Source: Lacisediminihabitans sp040549465
GTDB taxonomy: Bacteria > Actinomycetota > Actinomycetes > Actinomycetales > Microbacteriaceae
DNA: 64,000 bases
Reading direction: 5' to 3'
NCBI RefSeq assembly: GCF_040549465.1
Contig: NZ_JBEPTL010000004.1
Span: forward strand, 1 to 64,000
A model generated the notes under the pieces. That model did no database searches. It saw only the letters and a list, made by a program, of their open reading frames with translations, and had not been told where the DNA came from. How positions within the stretch are numbered: the stretch's first letter is position 1; every line of letters starts with the position of its first letter. The position numbers and the translations under genes were made by a program. Shown here piece by piece: positions 15,241 to 24,445 of the stretch.

Positions 15241-16403
15241 GCTCCACCCCCAGCGCACCACTCTCCAGTGCACCACTCGCTGTCGCGATCGTCGGTTGCG
15301 GCATCATCGGCGTGAACCATGCACGGGCGATCGCCAGGCTCGAGGGCCTCACGATCGTCGCACTCGTCGACTCGATTCCGGAGGCGACCCACCGGCTCGC
15401 CGATCTGGTCGAGAGCGAACTCGGCATCGATCGGCCTGGCGAGTTCGACGGCCTGGCCGCCGCCTTCGCGGCGGTTCCCGTCGACCTGGTGGTTATCTGC
15501 ACCCCGAGCGGCCTGCACGTGCAGCTCGCCGAGGAGGCACTCGCCGCCGACAAGCACGTAGTTATCGAGAAGCCGCTCGATGTGACGCTGCCGCGGGCGC
15601 GCCACATCGCGGAACTCGCGGCGGACGCGGAGAAGCGCGGACGCGTCGTCTCGGTGATCAGTCAGCACCGCTTCGACCCGGCATCCGTCGTCGTCGCCCG
15701 TGCGGCCCATAACGGCGCATTCGGTCGACTGACCGGTGGAGTCGCGACGGTGGCCTGGTGGCGCAGTCAGGAATATTACGACTCCGGCCAGTGGCGGGGA
15801 ACCTGGGAACTCGACGGCGGTGGCGCCGTGATGAACCAGGGCGTGCACACTGTGGACCTGCTGGTTTGGTTCCTGGGACGCCCGGTCGAGATCTTCGCGC
15901 ACACCGCCCTTCTCGCCCATGAGCGGGTGGAGATCGAGGATGTCGCTGTCGCCACGGTGCGCTTCGAATCCGGAGCGCTCGCCGTGCTTCACGCCACGAC
16001 CGCCGCCTATCCAGGGCTCACCGTGCGCCTGCAGGTTCACGGCTCCCGTGGGTCGGCCGTGATCGACGACGACCAGCTGGAATACTTCCACGCCGCCGTC
16101 GACGACCAGGAGGTCATCGATGCCACCAACCAGGCAGCGGACCTTGTCGGCGCGTCCGACCTGCGGGGTGGCGACAGGGGTGCTGACGGTTTCGCGGTCG
16201 CCCACCTCCGCCAGTACGAGGATGTGGTTCGCGCGATTCGTGACGGAGGCCAGCCGGGCGTGCGCGTCGAAGATGCGCTGGTGTCGCTTGCTGTCGTGCG
16301 CGCCGTCTATATTTCGGCCACCCTCGGTCGTGCCGTCTCCTTCGATGAGGTGCTCGCGGGTAAGTTCGACGATCTCGAGGTCACCACGGGGGGAGCGTCA
16401 TGA
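15237..16403 (+). CDS. Gfo/Idh/MocA-family NAD(P)-dependent oxidoreductase
   Basis: A 388-residue sugar or inositol dehydrogenase. The N-terminal Rossmann fold starts VAIVGCGIIGVNHARAIA at about residue 18. The conserved EKPLDVTL segment near residue 108 contains the catalytic Lys typical of the family. The C-terminal domain has the GAVMNQGVHTVDLL segment with the conserved His. Family members oxidise or reduce C2, C3 or C4 hydroxyls of sugars and sugar acids. Flanked by two TIM-barrel isomerases, it may create a keto intermediate for epimerisation or elimination of a transported uronide. Substrate is unknown. It overlaps both neighbours by four bases. Confidence 0.87.
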   Translation: MSSTPSAPLSSAPLAVAIVGCGIIGVNHARAIARLEGLTIVALVDSIPEATHRLADLVESELGIDRPGEFDGLAAAFAAVPVDLVVICTPSGLHVQLAEEALAADKHVVIEKPLDVTLPRARHIAELAADAEKRGRVVSVISQHRFDPASVVVARAAHNGAFGRLTGGVATVAWWRSQEYYDSGQWRGTWELDGGGAVMNQGVHTVDLLVWFLGRPVEIFAHTALLAHERVEIEDVAVATVRFESGALAVLHATTAAYPGLTVRLQVHGSRGSAVIDDDQLEYFHAAVDDQEVIDATNQAADLVGASDLRGGDRGADGFAVAHLRQYEDVVRAIRDGGQPGVRVEDALVSLAVVRAVYISATLGRAVSFDEVLAGKFDDLEVTTGGAS

Positions 16404-17266
16404 AGTTTTCGGTATTCACCGCATCCACGCCGGAATGGGAGCCGGCCGAGGCCGCACGAATTCTCGCGGCGCAGGGCTGGGACGGCATCGAGTGGCGGGT
16501 CACCGACCAGGCCGATGCCGAAACCCCGGGCTTCTGGGCGGGCAACCGCGCGACCTGGCCGCTCACCGGTCTCGAAGGCTCCACCGACGAGATCGCCCGC
16601 ATCACCGCGGAGTCCGGCCTGGACTACTCGGGCATCGGGGCCTACGCGGGCATCGGCGACCATGACAACGTCGAGCGGACGCTCGCGGCGACGGCCACCC
16701 TCGGCGCACGCCAGGTACGCGTCACCATGCCGCCCGCCGACGGCGGGGACTACCGGGAGAAGTTCGCGGCAGCCCGCACCGACCTCGAATGGGTGGCCGA
16801 GCGTGCCGCCGCACACGGCGTCCGCGCGCTGGTGGAACTGCATCACCGCACGATCACGTCGTCCGCCTCCGCGGCCATCCGTCTCATCGACGGTCTCGAC
16901 CCCGCTCACATCGGCGTGATCCACGACCTCGGCAACCTGCTCATCGAGGGGCAGGAGGACTTCCTCTCCGCCTTCCAGATGCTCGGACCGTATCTCGCCC
17001 ACGTGCACGTGAAGAACGCGCTCTGGCGGGTGACCGACGAGGCTGGCTTCGACGGCTCGGTGATCTGGAAAGAGGAGTGGGCGCCGCTGCGCCTCGGCCA
17101 GGCGAACGTCGAGGCTTACTTCGAGGCACTGTCGACGCACGGCTACGACGGCTGGGTGACCGTCGAAGACTTCTCGACCGAGCTCCCGCTCGAAGAGCGC
17201 ACCGCCGACAACCTGGCCTACCTGCGCGCCATCCAGGAGCGGGTCACGTCGCGACATGTCGACTGA
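16400..17266 (+). CDS. Second sugar phosphate isomerase/epimerase-like protein
   Basis: A 288-residue TIM-barrel protein of the xylose-isomerase-like family, clearly different from the copy at 14383. Candidate metal ligands are the Glu of ALVELHHR near residue 152, the Asp of GVIHDLGN near 180, the His of LAHVHVKN near 203 and the Glu of VTVEDF near 258, so the metal site looks complete. The N-terminus starts MKFSVFTASTPEW with a short strand. Its ATG overlaps the previous stop, and its 3' end overlaps the fructuronate reductase gene by 11 bases. Function in the pathway is probably an epimerase or lyase step after the Gfo/Idh/MocA enzyme; this is inference. Confidence 0.8.
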   Translation: MKFSVFTASTPEWEPAEAARILAAQGWDGIEWRVTDQADAETPGFWAGNRATWPLTGLEGSTDEIARITAESGLDYSGIGAYAGIGDHDNVERTLAATATLGARQVRVTMPPADGGDYREKFAAARTDLEWVAERAAAHGVRALVELHHRTITSSASAAIRLIDGLDPAHIGVIHDLGNLLIEGQEDFLSAFQMLGPYLAHVHVKNALWRVTDEAGFDGSVIWKEEWAPLRLGQANVEAYFEALSTHGYDGWVTVEDFSTELPLEERTADNLAYLRAIQERVTSRHVD

Positions 17267-18671
17267 GGTCATAGTGGACCCGGGTGCCGAGTTCCGCGCG
17301 CGCCGCGGCATCCGGCATCCGGTTCGCATCGTGCACCTCGGCCTTGGGGCCTTCCATCGCGCCCACCAGGCCTGGTACACCCAGCGCGTGAACGAGTTGG
17401 GGGAGTCCTGGGGCATCGACGCATTCACCGGACGCAGCACATCGCTCGCTGATTCGCTCGAGGCGCAGGACGACATCTACACCCTCATCGAGCGAGGGTC
17501 GGTCGACGACACCGCCTCGCTTATCGAGAGCATCAGCGCGGCATCCGCCGGTTCTGATGTCGTGCGCTGGCGGACGGCCATGGCGAGCGCGGATGCCGCG
17601 ATCGTCACGCTCACCGTCACCGAGGCCGGTTACCGGCTCACCAAATCCGGTGAACTCGACCTGGCAGACGAAGCTGTCGTCGCGGATCTCGCGCTGCTCA
17701 CCTCCGGAGCGGAGCAGGCCGCCATCACCGCGCCGGGAAAGCTGGTCGACGGCCTCCGCTCTCGCAGGCGCGCGTCGGCCGGACCGATCGCTGTGGTCAG
17801 CTGCGACAACCTCCCCGACAACGGCCGTGCCGCTCGCGCCGCCGTGCTCGGCATGGCCGCCAGGGTCGACACCGACCTTGCGGACTGGATCGACCAGAAC
17901 GTCAGTTTCGTCTCGACGATGGTCGACCGCATCACACCGGCCAGCACCGACGATGACCGCGCACGAGCCCTCGTTCTCACCGGCCTGCCGGATGCCGTGC
18001 CCGTCGTGACCGAACCTTTCAGCGAGTGGGTGCTGAGTGGTGATTTCCCGGCGGGACGACCCTCATGGGAGAAGGTCGGCGCGCGCTTCGTCGACGACAT
18101 CGCGCCCTTCGAACAGCGTAAGCTCTGGCTGCTCAACGCCGGTCACTCTCTCCTCGCCTACCGCGGCCTGCTGCGCGGCCACCACACCATCGACGAGGCC
18201 ATGAGCGACCTGGCCTGCGCCACTGAACTGGAACGACTGTGGGACGAAGCCCGCGACATCCTGCCCTTCGGGGGCGCTGAACTGGATGAGGCACTCGCCG
18301 CCCTGCGGTCCCGGTTCGGCAATGCCCGCATCCGGCACCTGCTGGTGCAAATCGCCACCGATGGTTCGCAGAAGCTGGTGCAGAGGGTGATCGATCCGAT
18401 CCGACGCCGTCAGGCACGGGGTGAGGCTGCGGGCGAAGCCCAGGTCGGCGTCCTCGCCGCCTGGACGCTCCACCTTCTCGGTTCCGACCGACGCGACCCC
18501 GCCGCCGATAGCCTCGTAGCAGAGCTGTCGGGTCGCAGCGCAGAGGAGCAGGCGGTCGCGGTCATCCGTTTTCTCGCCCCCGATCTTGCGAACGACAGCG
18601 CGCTCGTCAACTCTGTCGCGACGCAGATCGCTGTGCTGAATTCCCGCCCCGACCAAGGAGACACCGCGTGA
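17256..18671 (+). CDS. uxuB: Mannitol dehydrogenase-family protein, probable fructuronate reductase
   Basis: A 471-residue polyol/uronate dehydrogenase. The N-terminal nucleotide-binding motif VHLGLGAFHRAHQAW is typical, and SFVSTMVDRITP precedes the catalytic domain. The KLWLLNAGHSLLAYRG segment near residue 288 carries the conserved Lys, Asn and His. The family includes mannitol-2-dehydrogenase, tagaturonate reductase and fructuronate reductase. Because uxaC is divergent and a mannonate dehydratase gene follows directly, I read it as fructuronate reductase, making D-mannonate from D-fructuronate with NADH. The specific assignment rests on context; the family is clear. The gene overlaps its neighbours on both sides. 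Confidence 0.85.
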   Translation: MSTEVIVDPGAEFRARRGIRHPVRIVHLGLGAFHRAHQAWYTQRVNELGESWGIDAFTGRSTSLADSLEAQDDIYTLIERGSVDDTASLIESISAASAGSDVVRWRTAMASADAAIVTLTVTEAGYRLTKSGELDLADEAVVADLALLTSGAEQAAITAPGKLVDGLRSRRRASAGPIAVVSCDNLPDNGRAARAAVLGMAARVDTDLADWIDQNVSFVSTMVDRITPASTDDDRARALVLTGLPDAVPVVTEPFSEWVLSGDFPAGRPSWEKVGARFVDDIAPFEQRKLWLLNAGHSLLAYRGLLRGHHTIDEAMSDLACATELERLWDEARDILPFGGAELDEALAALRSRFGNARIRHLLVQIATDGSQKLVQRVIDPIRRRQARGEAAGEAQVGVLAAWTLHLLGSDRRDPAADSLVAELSGRSAEEQAVAVIRFLAPDLANDSALVNSVATQIAVLNSRPDQGDTA

Positions 18672-19906
18672 TCATCGACAAAGCCGAAGTCATCGTCACC
18701 AGCCCCGACCGTAATTTCGTCACTCTCAAACTGACGACGGATGATGGGCTCACCGGCCTCGGTGACGCCACGCTGAACGGTCGGGAACAGGCCGTCGTCG
18801 CCTACCTCACCGAGCACGTCGTGCCGTTGCTGATCGGTAAGGATGCCCACCGCATCGAGGACATCTGGCAGTTTCTCTACCGCAGCGCCTACTGGCGTCG
18901 TGGTCCGGTGACGATGGCGGCGATCGCCGCCGTCGACGTCGCGCTCTGGGACATCAAGGCGAAGGCCGCAGGCATGCCGCTCTATCAGTTGCTCGGCGGT
19001 GCCTCCCGCACCGGGTTGCTCGCCTACGGTCACGCCTCTGGCAAGACCACCGAGGAGCTGTTCGACAGCGTCCGGTCGCACCAGGAGCAGGGCTATAAGG
19101 CGATCCGCGTGCAGACCGGTGTGCCGGGCCTCAAGTCGATCTATGGCATCGCCTCGAACGCAACCTTCGAGGGCAACAATGGCCAGCGCTACGACCACGA
19201 GCCAGCTCAGCGCGGTGCTTTCCCGGCTGAGGAAGACTGGGACACGCGCAGCTACCTCCGCCATGTGCCGACGGTCTTCGAGGCGGTGCGCAACGAGTTC
19301 GGTCCGGAGCTTCCGCTGCTGCACGACGGCCATCACCGGATGACGCCGATCCAGGCCGCGCAGCTTGGCAAGTCGCTCGAGCCCTACGACCTGTTCTGGC
19401 TGGAAGACTGCACACCGGCCGAGAACCCGGAGGCGCTGCGCCTGGTACGCCAGCACACGACGACACCGCTGGCGATCGGGGAGATCTTCAACACCGTGTG
19501 GGACTACCAGCAGATCATCCGCGAGCAGCTGATCGACTACGTGCGCAGCGCCGTCACCCACACCGGCGGCATCTCGCACCTGAAGAAGATCCTCGAATAC
19601 GCCTCGCAGTACCAGATCAAGTCCGGCATGCACGGACCAACCGACATCTCACCGGTCGGCATGGCGGCCGCGATGCATCTGGGGCTAGCCATCCACAACT
19701 TCGGCATCCAGGAATACATGAAGCACGGCGCGAAAACCGACAGGGTCTTCGAGCAGTCGTTCACCTGGGAGAACGGCATGCTGCACCCCGGTGACAAGCC
19801 AGGCCTCGGAGTCGAACTCAACGTCGACGAAGCGGGCAAATACCCCTACGAGCAGGCCTATCTGCCCTACAACCGTCTCGCCGACGGAACTGTCCACGAC
19901 TGGTAA
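18668..19906 (+). CDS. manD: Mannonate dehydratase, enolase superfamily (ManD/RspA type)
   Basis: A 412-residue enolase-superfamily acid-sugar dehydratase. The N-terminal capping domain includes EVIVTSPDRNFVTLKLTT, and the dehydratase barrel has MAAIAAVDVALWDIKAKAAG. Metal ligands are expected in LLHDGHHRMTP (Asp), FWLEDCTPAENPE (Glu) and LAIGEIFNT (Glu). The YGHASGKTTEEL and YKAIRVQTGVPG segments match the ManD/RspA branch, which dehydrates D-mannonate (sometimes D-gluconate) to 2-keto-3-deoxygluconate. This is a different fold from the UxuA dehydratase. Some members are slow and of unclear role, but the preceding reductase supports a true catabolic role here. It starts with GTG, overlapping the previous stop. 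Confidence 0.9.
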   Translation: MIIDKAEVIVTSPDRNFVTLKLTTDDGLTGLGDATLNGREQAVVAYLTEHVVPLLIGKDAHRIEDIWQFLYRSAYWRRGPVTMAAIAAVDVALWDIKAKAAGMPLYQLLGGASRTGLLAYGHASGKTTEELFDSVRSHQEQGYKAIRVQTGVPGLKSIYGIASNATFEGNNGQRYDHEPAQRGAFPAEEDWDTRSYLRHVPTVFEAVRNEFGPELPLLHDGHHRMTPIQAAQLGKSLEPYDLFWLEDCTPAENPEALRLVRQHTTTPLAIGEIFNTVWDYQQIIREQLIDYVRSAVTHTGGISHLKKILEYASQYQIKSGMHGPTDISPVGMAAAMHLGLAIHNFGIQEYMKHGAKTDRVFEQSFTWENGMLHPGDKPGLGVELNVDEAGKYPYEQAYLPYNRLADGTVHDW

Positions 19907-19933
19907 TTTGAACCCGATGAATCGAGTAGAGGC

Positions 19934-20437
19934 GTGACGCCGCTGGTCGTCGTGATGGGTGTGAGCGGGTCGGGCAAAACCAGCGTCGGCACCGCGCTCG
20001 CGGCCGAACTCGGCGTACCGTTCATGGATGCCGACGACCTGCATCCTGCGGCGAACGTCGCGAAGATGGCGGCCGGGCATCCGTTGAACGACGAAGACCG
20101 CTGGCCGTGGCTCGCCAGGGTCGGAGCCGAACTCGCGGATGCCGAGAAGACCGGTCTCGTGATCGCCTGCTCCGCACTCAAACGCACCTACCGTTCGGCC
20201 ATTCTCGTCGCAGAACCGCGCACCCGCTTCGTGGACCTCGAGGGTTCGCGCGCACTCCTCGTCTCCCGGATGTCGCGCCGCGAGGGTCACTTCATGCCGG
20301 TCTCCCTGCTCGACTCGCAGCTTGCGACGCTGGAGCCCCTCGCCGCCGATGAGCCCGGAATCACCGTCTCGCTCGATTCGCTCGCGCCGCCGCCAGGGCT
20401 TGCTGCCGAGGCCGCGCGCCTGCTGCGGGCTGAGTAA
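19934..20437 (+). CDS. gntK: Gluconokinase
   Basis: A 167-residue GntK-type kinase that phosphorylates D-gluconate to 6-phosphogluconate. The P-loop is VVMGVSGSGKTS at residues 6-17, and the gluconate-site motifs MDADDLHPAANVAKM, LNDEDRWPWL and CSALKRTYR are all present. It starts with GTG, 27 bases after manD, and is probably the last gene of the operon. The product would be used by gnd at the other end of the cluster. A 2-keto-3-deoxygluconate kinase would be expected after ManD but is not found in the window, so this kinase does not complete the classical uronate route by itself. Confidence 0.93.
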   Translation: MTPLVVVMGVSGSGKTSVGTALAAELGVPFMDADDLHPAANVAKMAAGHPLNDEDRWPWLARVGAELADAEKTGLVIACSALKRTYRSAILVAEPRTRFVDLEGSRALLVSRMSRREGHFMPVSLLDSQLATLEPLAADEPGITVSLDSLAPPPGLAAEAARLLRAE

Positions 20438-20493
20438 CCAGCATCCGCCCACCAGGATGCGACAACCGGCGCGCTCTACCCAACCGGCACAAA

Positions 20494-20537
20494 GACTCCC
20501 GGAGTAACCTCGGCTGTACGCCCAGAGCCGAGGAGTC
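20494..20537 (+). promoter_or_regulatory. Hairpins that could mask the ribosome-binding site of the next gene
   Basis: CCTCGGCT (20508-20515) pairs with AGCCGAGG (20526-20533), and the 3' arm contains most of the GAGGAG ribosome-binding site (20530-20535) of the gene starting at 20542. GACTCC at 20494-20499 can pair either with GGAGTC at 20532-20537 or locally within ACTCCCGGAGT. Alternative folding might control translation; this is inference from pairing only. Confidence 0.3.
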
Positions 20538-20541
20538 GCCT

Positions 20542-21432
20542 GTGACCGCCGAAAGACCTCTGACCACCACCAGACCCGTACGTCGCACCTCCGCCGTCGG
20601 TCGCGTGATCGGCCTGGTTGTGGCTGTCATCTTTACCCCGGTGGGCCTGTGGGCACTCCTGGTCGGTGGGGCGGACGTCTACCGGACCGCCACCCGGAAC
20701 GGCGGTCTGGACGGCATCGGCATCCTCCTCGCGATCGTGGGCATGGCACTGTTGCTGGCTGTGGTGCAGACCTCCCGGCTCTCTTCGCTGGGACTCGGGA
20801 TACTGAGCGGCGTCATCACCCTTGCCGGGTTGGTCGCGATCGTCTGGCCTTTCGGTGCGGGGGAGGCCGTGCGTTTTCTCGGTGGTCTGTCGCCCGACCT
20901 CGCCTACGGTGCCGGGCGGTGGATGTCCTTCGGTTTGGCGGTCGCACTCGGCCTTGTGCTCTGGGGCACCGCGGTGGCGGCGCGGATCGCACGGCGCTCG
21001 ACGGAGGTGTCGTCGGCATCCGCTCTTCGCGGGGTGCTGTCGATCGTGTTCGCCGTCGTGGGAGCCGCCAGCGGTCTCGGTCTGCTCTGGGGCGGTGGCT
21101 CTCTCGTCGATCGCGCCGCGCAGACCCACGGAACCAGCGCGCTCGGCGTCGTCTTCGTGATCCTCGGGGGTCTCCTGTTGGAGGGTGCGGCCCTCACCGC
21201 GGTGATCTCCTCGGCGGGTATCTTCGTCGTCGGAGCCCTGCTCTTCATCGTCGGCATGCTCGCCCTCGTCTTCGAGGGCATCGCCCGTGTACTGGGCGAC
21301 GTGGTTGGTTTCATCGGAGTTCGAACCGCGGATGCCGCCTACATCGCCTACGAGTTCGGATTCGTCGCCGCGCTCGGCGCCGTGCTACTCGCCACCGCCA
21401 TCGTGGTGCGCAGGAACCGCCGGTCGCGCTGA
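20542..21432 (+). CDS. Polytopic membrane protein of unknown function
   Basis: A 296-residue protein with no recognised domain. After a short basic tail (TTTRPVRRTSAVGR) it has about seven or eight hydrophobic segments, such as VIGLVVAVIFTPVGLWALLV and IGILLAIVGMALLLAVV. The last one (FVAALGAVLLATAIVV) is followed by a basic end RRNRRSR. It starts with GTG at 20542 with GAGGAG six bases upstream. It converges with the GH2 gene. No catalytic motif or transporter signature is visible, and its relation to the uronate operon upstream is unknown. Confidence 0.75.
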   Translation: MTAERPLTTTRPVRRTSAVGRVIGLVVAVIFTPVGLWALLVGGADVYRTATRNGGLDGIGILLAIVGMALLLAVVQTSRLSSLGLGILSGVITLAGLVAIVWPFGAGEAVRFLGGLSPDLAYGAGRWMSFGLAVALGLVLWGTAVAARIARRSTEVSSASALRGVLSIVFAVVGAASGLGLLWGGGSLVDRAAQTHGTSALGVVFVILGGLLLEGAALTAVISSAGIFVVGALLFIVGMLALVFEGIARVLGDVVGFIGVRTADAAYIAYEFGFVAALGAVLLATAIVVRRNRRSR

Positions 21433-21501
21433 ACCGCAGTCGGCCCTGCCGCCACCTCGCGTCTGTGGGACGGGAGGCGACGGCGGGCTGACCGACTCCT
21501 C

Positions 21502-24039
21502 CTACTTGCTGGCTCCGGCGCTGTAGAGCGAAGCCACCTCGGTGGCCGACAGCGCCCGGTCGAAGACCTTCGCGTTGTCGACCGAACCCGCGAGGTAGTC
21601 GACAGGCTTCTCGCCGAACTTCCCGCGACCGATGACCAGGTTCCCCGTTGCCGTGTCGCCATTGCCGAGGATGTTCACCGAGCCCGACTTCTTGCCGTCC
21701 ACATAGATCGTCAGCGAGGAGTCGGTGATATCCCTCACGCCGACCAGGTGATACCAGGTGCCGGCGACCGGTTTGCCGAGTCCCGTCGCCAGAGCCCTCG
21801 CGTTGGCGAAGCTGAAGGCCAGTTGCTTGTCGGCGCCGGAGTACTGCAGGAAGAAGGCGCTGTTCGCGTCACCGTCCTCACTCGCCACCGTCTGGAAGGC
21901 GTCGCCGATCGCATCGAACCTGACCCAGGCCGAGACGCTGTAGTTCGCGTTCTCGGTCTTCAGCACCGTGCCGTTCGACTCGGCGAACTGGTCGGTTCCA
22001 TTCAGCTGCATGGCCGAGGCCGCCTTGCCCGCGGCCCAGGTCGCCCCGTTCCGCAGTGTGAGATCGTGCTTGCCAGCTGTATCCGCCGCGACGGTTCCTG
22101 ACCCCTCGTCGAAGGTCCAATGACCGACGCCGGCGAGACCAGGGGTTCCCGCCGGTGGCGCCGGGACCGGTTTGGATCCGGCAGCGATCACCTCGAGGTT
22201 CACGGCTCGAACGCGCGCTTCATCCACTTTCTCGACCTGGCGGTCGTAGGTGAAGAAGCCGTTCTGCTCGCCCTCGACATCGGTGATCTGGGTATAGACG
22301 CTGCCAGAGAGACCGTACGGAGCACCCTGGTCACGCAGCACCGCGGTGTTCGCCACATACTTGTCGTTGAGCTCCGCGGCATCCTTCACCGATCCGTAGG
22401 GGTTGATGGGTGCGCCGGGCCAGGTGTGGCCCTCGACGGAGAGCGTGAGACCGCCGTGCTCGCCATCGATCGACGCGCGCTTGGCATCCGGAGCGGGTAG
22501 CGCGGGCCCCTGGTACATGTGCCAGTCGATGATGTCGCCGGTGCCGGGGTCTCCTGGGGTGTCGCAGCAGTTGAAGCCGCTCCGATCATTGACCAGCCTC
22601 GACGGATCCTGCTTCTTCACCTGCGCGCCGACATCGCTCGCCGCCTGCACGCTCCACTGGCCCCATCCTTCGTTGAACGGGATCCAACCGATGATCGACG
22701 TCACATTCTTCAGCTGGTCGACCATCTGCGCCGTCTCGCTGCGGAAGTTCGCTTTGTCACCCGTGGTCAGTGTCGCATTGCGTCCCGTCGGAAGCGCGGG
22801 GGAGTCCTGCCAGACCATGAGCCCGAGTTTGTCTGCCCAGTAGTACCAGCGCGCGGGCTCGATCTTGATGTGTTTGCGGATCGTGTTGAAACCGAGGTCC
22901 TTGGTCTTCTGGATGTCGAACTTGAGCGCGGCGTCAGTCGGCGCGGTGTAAATGCCGTCCGGCCAATAACCCTGGTCGAGTGTCGCCAGCAGGAAGGTCG
23001 GTTTGCCGTTCAGCACGATGCGCTGCTTGCCGTCCACGTCGGCCACGGCGATGGACCGCAGGCCGGCGTAGCTCTCGACCCTGTCCTGCTGACCGTTCTG
23101 CTTGAGCGTGGCCGTGAAGGTGTAGAGGAACGGGTCATCCGGATTCCACAGGCGTGGTTTGGGGATGGCCAGTTTCATCGGTCCACCCGCCGCGCCGCTC
23201 GCGCTGGCGACCTTCTTCTTGCCCGCCCAGGCATCCACGGTGAGGCGCGCGCCAGCCGCATCGCCATTGAAGGTCGTAGCGATGCTGAATGAGGAGCTCG
23301 CAACCTCCGGCGTCGCGGTGAAGCTCGCGATGCTGGTCGCCGCGACAGGCTCGAGCCACACCGACTGCCAGATTCCGGATGCCGCGGTGTAGAAGATCCC
23401 ACTGGGGTCGAGTCGCTGCTTGCCCACCGGTATCGTGGCACTGTCGACCGGCGAGTGCACGGCGACCACGATCTCCTGGCTGCCGCGATCGCGGAGCGCA
23501 CCGGTGATGTCGACGCTGAAGGCGTCGTAGGCGCCGGTGTGGCGGGCTACCTCCGTACCGTTCACGTAGACGGTTGCGTCGTAGTTGACAGCGCCGAAGT
23601 TGAGGCGCAGGCGCTGGCCGTTTTTTGTGTAGTTCTTCGGTACATCCACCGTGCGGCGGTAGAACATGTAGTCCGAGTGCTTCTGCACTCCGGAGAGCGC
23701 TGACTCTGCCGGATACGGCACCAGGATCTTGCCGCTGAGGTCGGTGCCGAACGGCGGCGTGCTGAAGCCGTCGGTTTCCGCGTACTGCCAGAGGCCGTTG
23801 AGACTCTGCCATTTCGGGGCGTCGACCGACGGCCTCGCCAGCTGCGGACGCGGATAGTCCGGCAGCGCGTTGGTCGGCGAGACATCCGCCGTCCAGGGGG
23901 TGGAGAGCGGCGGTACCTTGCCACTCCAGGTCGCCGCCGGCGTCGCCGCATCGGCGATCGACGGGGCCGAAACGAGTCCGACCGCGCAGGTGGCCGCCAG
24001 GATCACCCCGACCCATCTCGATCTGCGTGTATTCGTCAA
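21502..24039 (-). CDS. Secreted glycoside hydrolase family 2 protein with C-terminal LamG domain
   Basis: An 845-residue exported enzyme. A Sec signal peptide covers about residues 1-32 (basic TRRSRW, then VGVILAATCAVGLVSA, cleavage near ADA-AT). A GH2 sugar-binding jelly roll follows (about 60-215; LVPYPAESALSG, YRRTVDVP), then an Ig-like domain (about 220-330) and a TIM barrel (about 335-630). The barrel has GFNTIRKHIKIEPARWYYWADKLG split around the active site, and IIGWIPFNEGWGQW with the likely acid/base Glu. A LamG/concanavalin-like domain runs from about 655 to the end (GHWTFDEGSGT onward). GH2 includes beta-galactosidase, mannosidase and glucuronidase; the sequence does not decide between them. 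Start appears to be TTG at 24039 with GAGGAAG upstream. Confidence 0.85.
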   Translation of the reverse strand: MTNTRRSRWVGVILAATCAVGLVSAPSIADAATPAATWSGKVPPLSTPWTADVSPTNALPDYPRPQLARPSVDAPKWQSLNGLWQYAETDGFSTPPFGTDLSGKILVPYPAESALSGVQKHSDYMFYRRTVDVPKNYTKNGQRLRLNFGAVNYDATVYVNGTEVARHTGAYDAFSVDITGALRDRGSQEIVVAVHSPVDSATIPVGKQRLDPSGIFYTAASGIWQSVWLEPVAATSIASFTATPEVASSSFSIATTFNGDAAGARLTVDAWAGKKKVASASGAAGGPMKLAIPKPRLWNPDDPFLYTFTATLKQNGQQDRVESYAGLRSIAVADVDGKQRIVLNGKPTFLLATLDQGYWPDGIYTAPTDAALKFDIQKTKDLGFNTIRKHIKIEPARWYYWADKLGLMVWQDSPALPTGRNATLTTGDKANFRSETAQMVDQLKNVTSIIGWIPFNEGWGQWSVQAASDVGAQVKKQDPSRLVNDRSGFNCCDTPGDPGTGDIIDWHMYQGPALPAPDAKRASIDGEHGGLTLSVEGHTWPGAPINPYGSVKDAAELNDKYVANTAVLRDQGAPYGLSGSVYTQITDVEGEQNGFFTYDRQVEKVDEARVRAVNLEVIAAGSKPVPAPPAGTPGLAGVGHWTFDEGSGTVAADTAGKHDLTLRNGATWAAGKAASAMQLNGTDQFAESNGTVLKTENANYSVSAWVRFDAIGDAFQTVASEDGDANSAFFLQYSGADKQLAFSFANARALATGLGKPVAGTWYHLVGVRDITDSSLTIYVDGKKSGSVNILGNGDTATGNLVIGRGKFGEKPVDYLAGSVDNAKVFDRALSATEVASLYSAGASK

Positions 24040-24445
24040 TTCGTGACCAACTTCCTCGTTGATTCGCGCGGAGCTCGTCGCATGTGCTCGGATGACGGCT
24101 GAGAGGCGACTATGACCTCGCTGTGACGATTGTTGCTAAATAGTGTCCAAAAGTCCAGAGGTTGACGAATTCGAGTGGATGACCAGCCCCGGGCGGAGGA
24201 GGGCGCGCGTCACTCCGACGGGATGATTCCTGGTCGGGCAGCACCTGTCCCGGCATCCGTGTAAACTCGGGCACTGTACTTCGGCGAGGGATCGTCGGTC
24301 GCACTCTCGGAGGGCGGTGGACATCCGTTATCGACGCGGTGGAGCGGGCGCAGGTGCTGTTTACAGCCCACAAGTCTTTTTCCTCACGCTGAAGCGTTCG
24401 AGTTGAAACCACAAGACGCGGGCCAGGGTCCGCGAAGGAGAAACC
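24040..24445. other. Intergenic region between GH2 and rplY
   Basis: About 400 bases with no credible gene. It must hold the leftward GH2 promoter and the rightward rplY promoter. A TAAACT at 24262-24267 is a candidate -10 for rplY without a good -35. The small hairpin GCTG-TTTA-CAGC near 24355-24366 lies a few bases before a T-rich stretch. The ribosome-binding site AAGGAG of rplY is just before 24446. Confidence 0.5.

Noticed and set aside
24355..24385. Hairpin plus T-run upstream of rplY as a riboswitch or L25 autoregulatory leader
   Set aside because: The stem is only four base pairs and no known leader motif could be matched, so it is mentioned only in the intergenic note.
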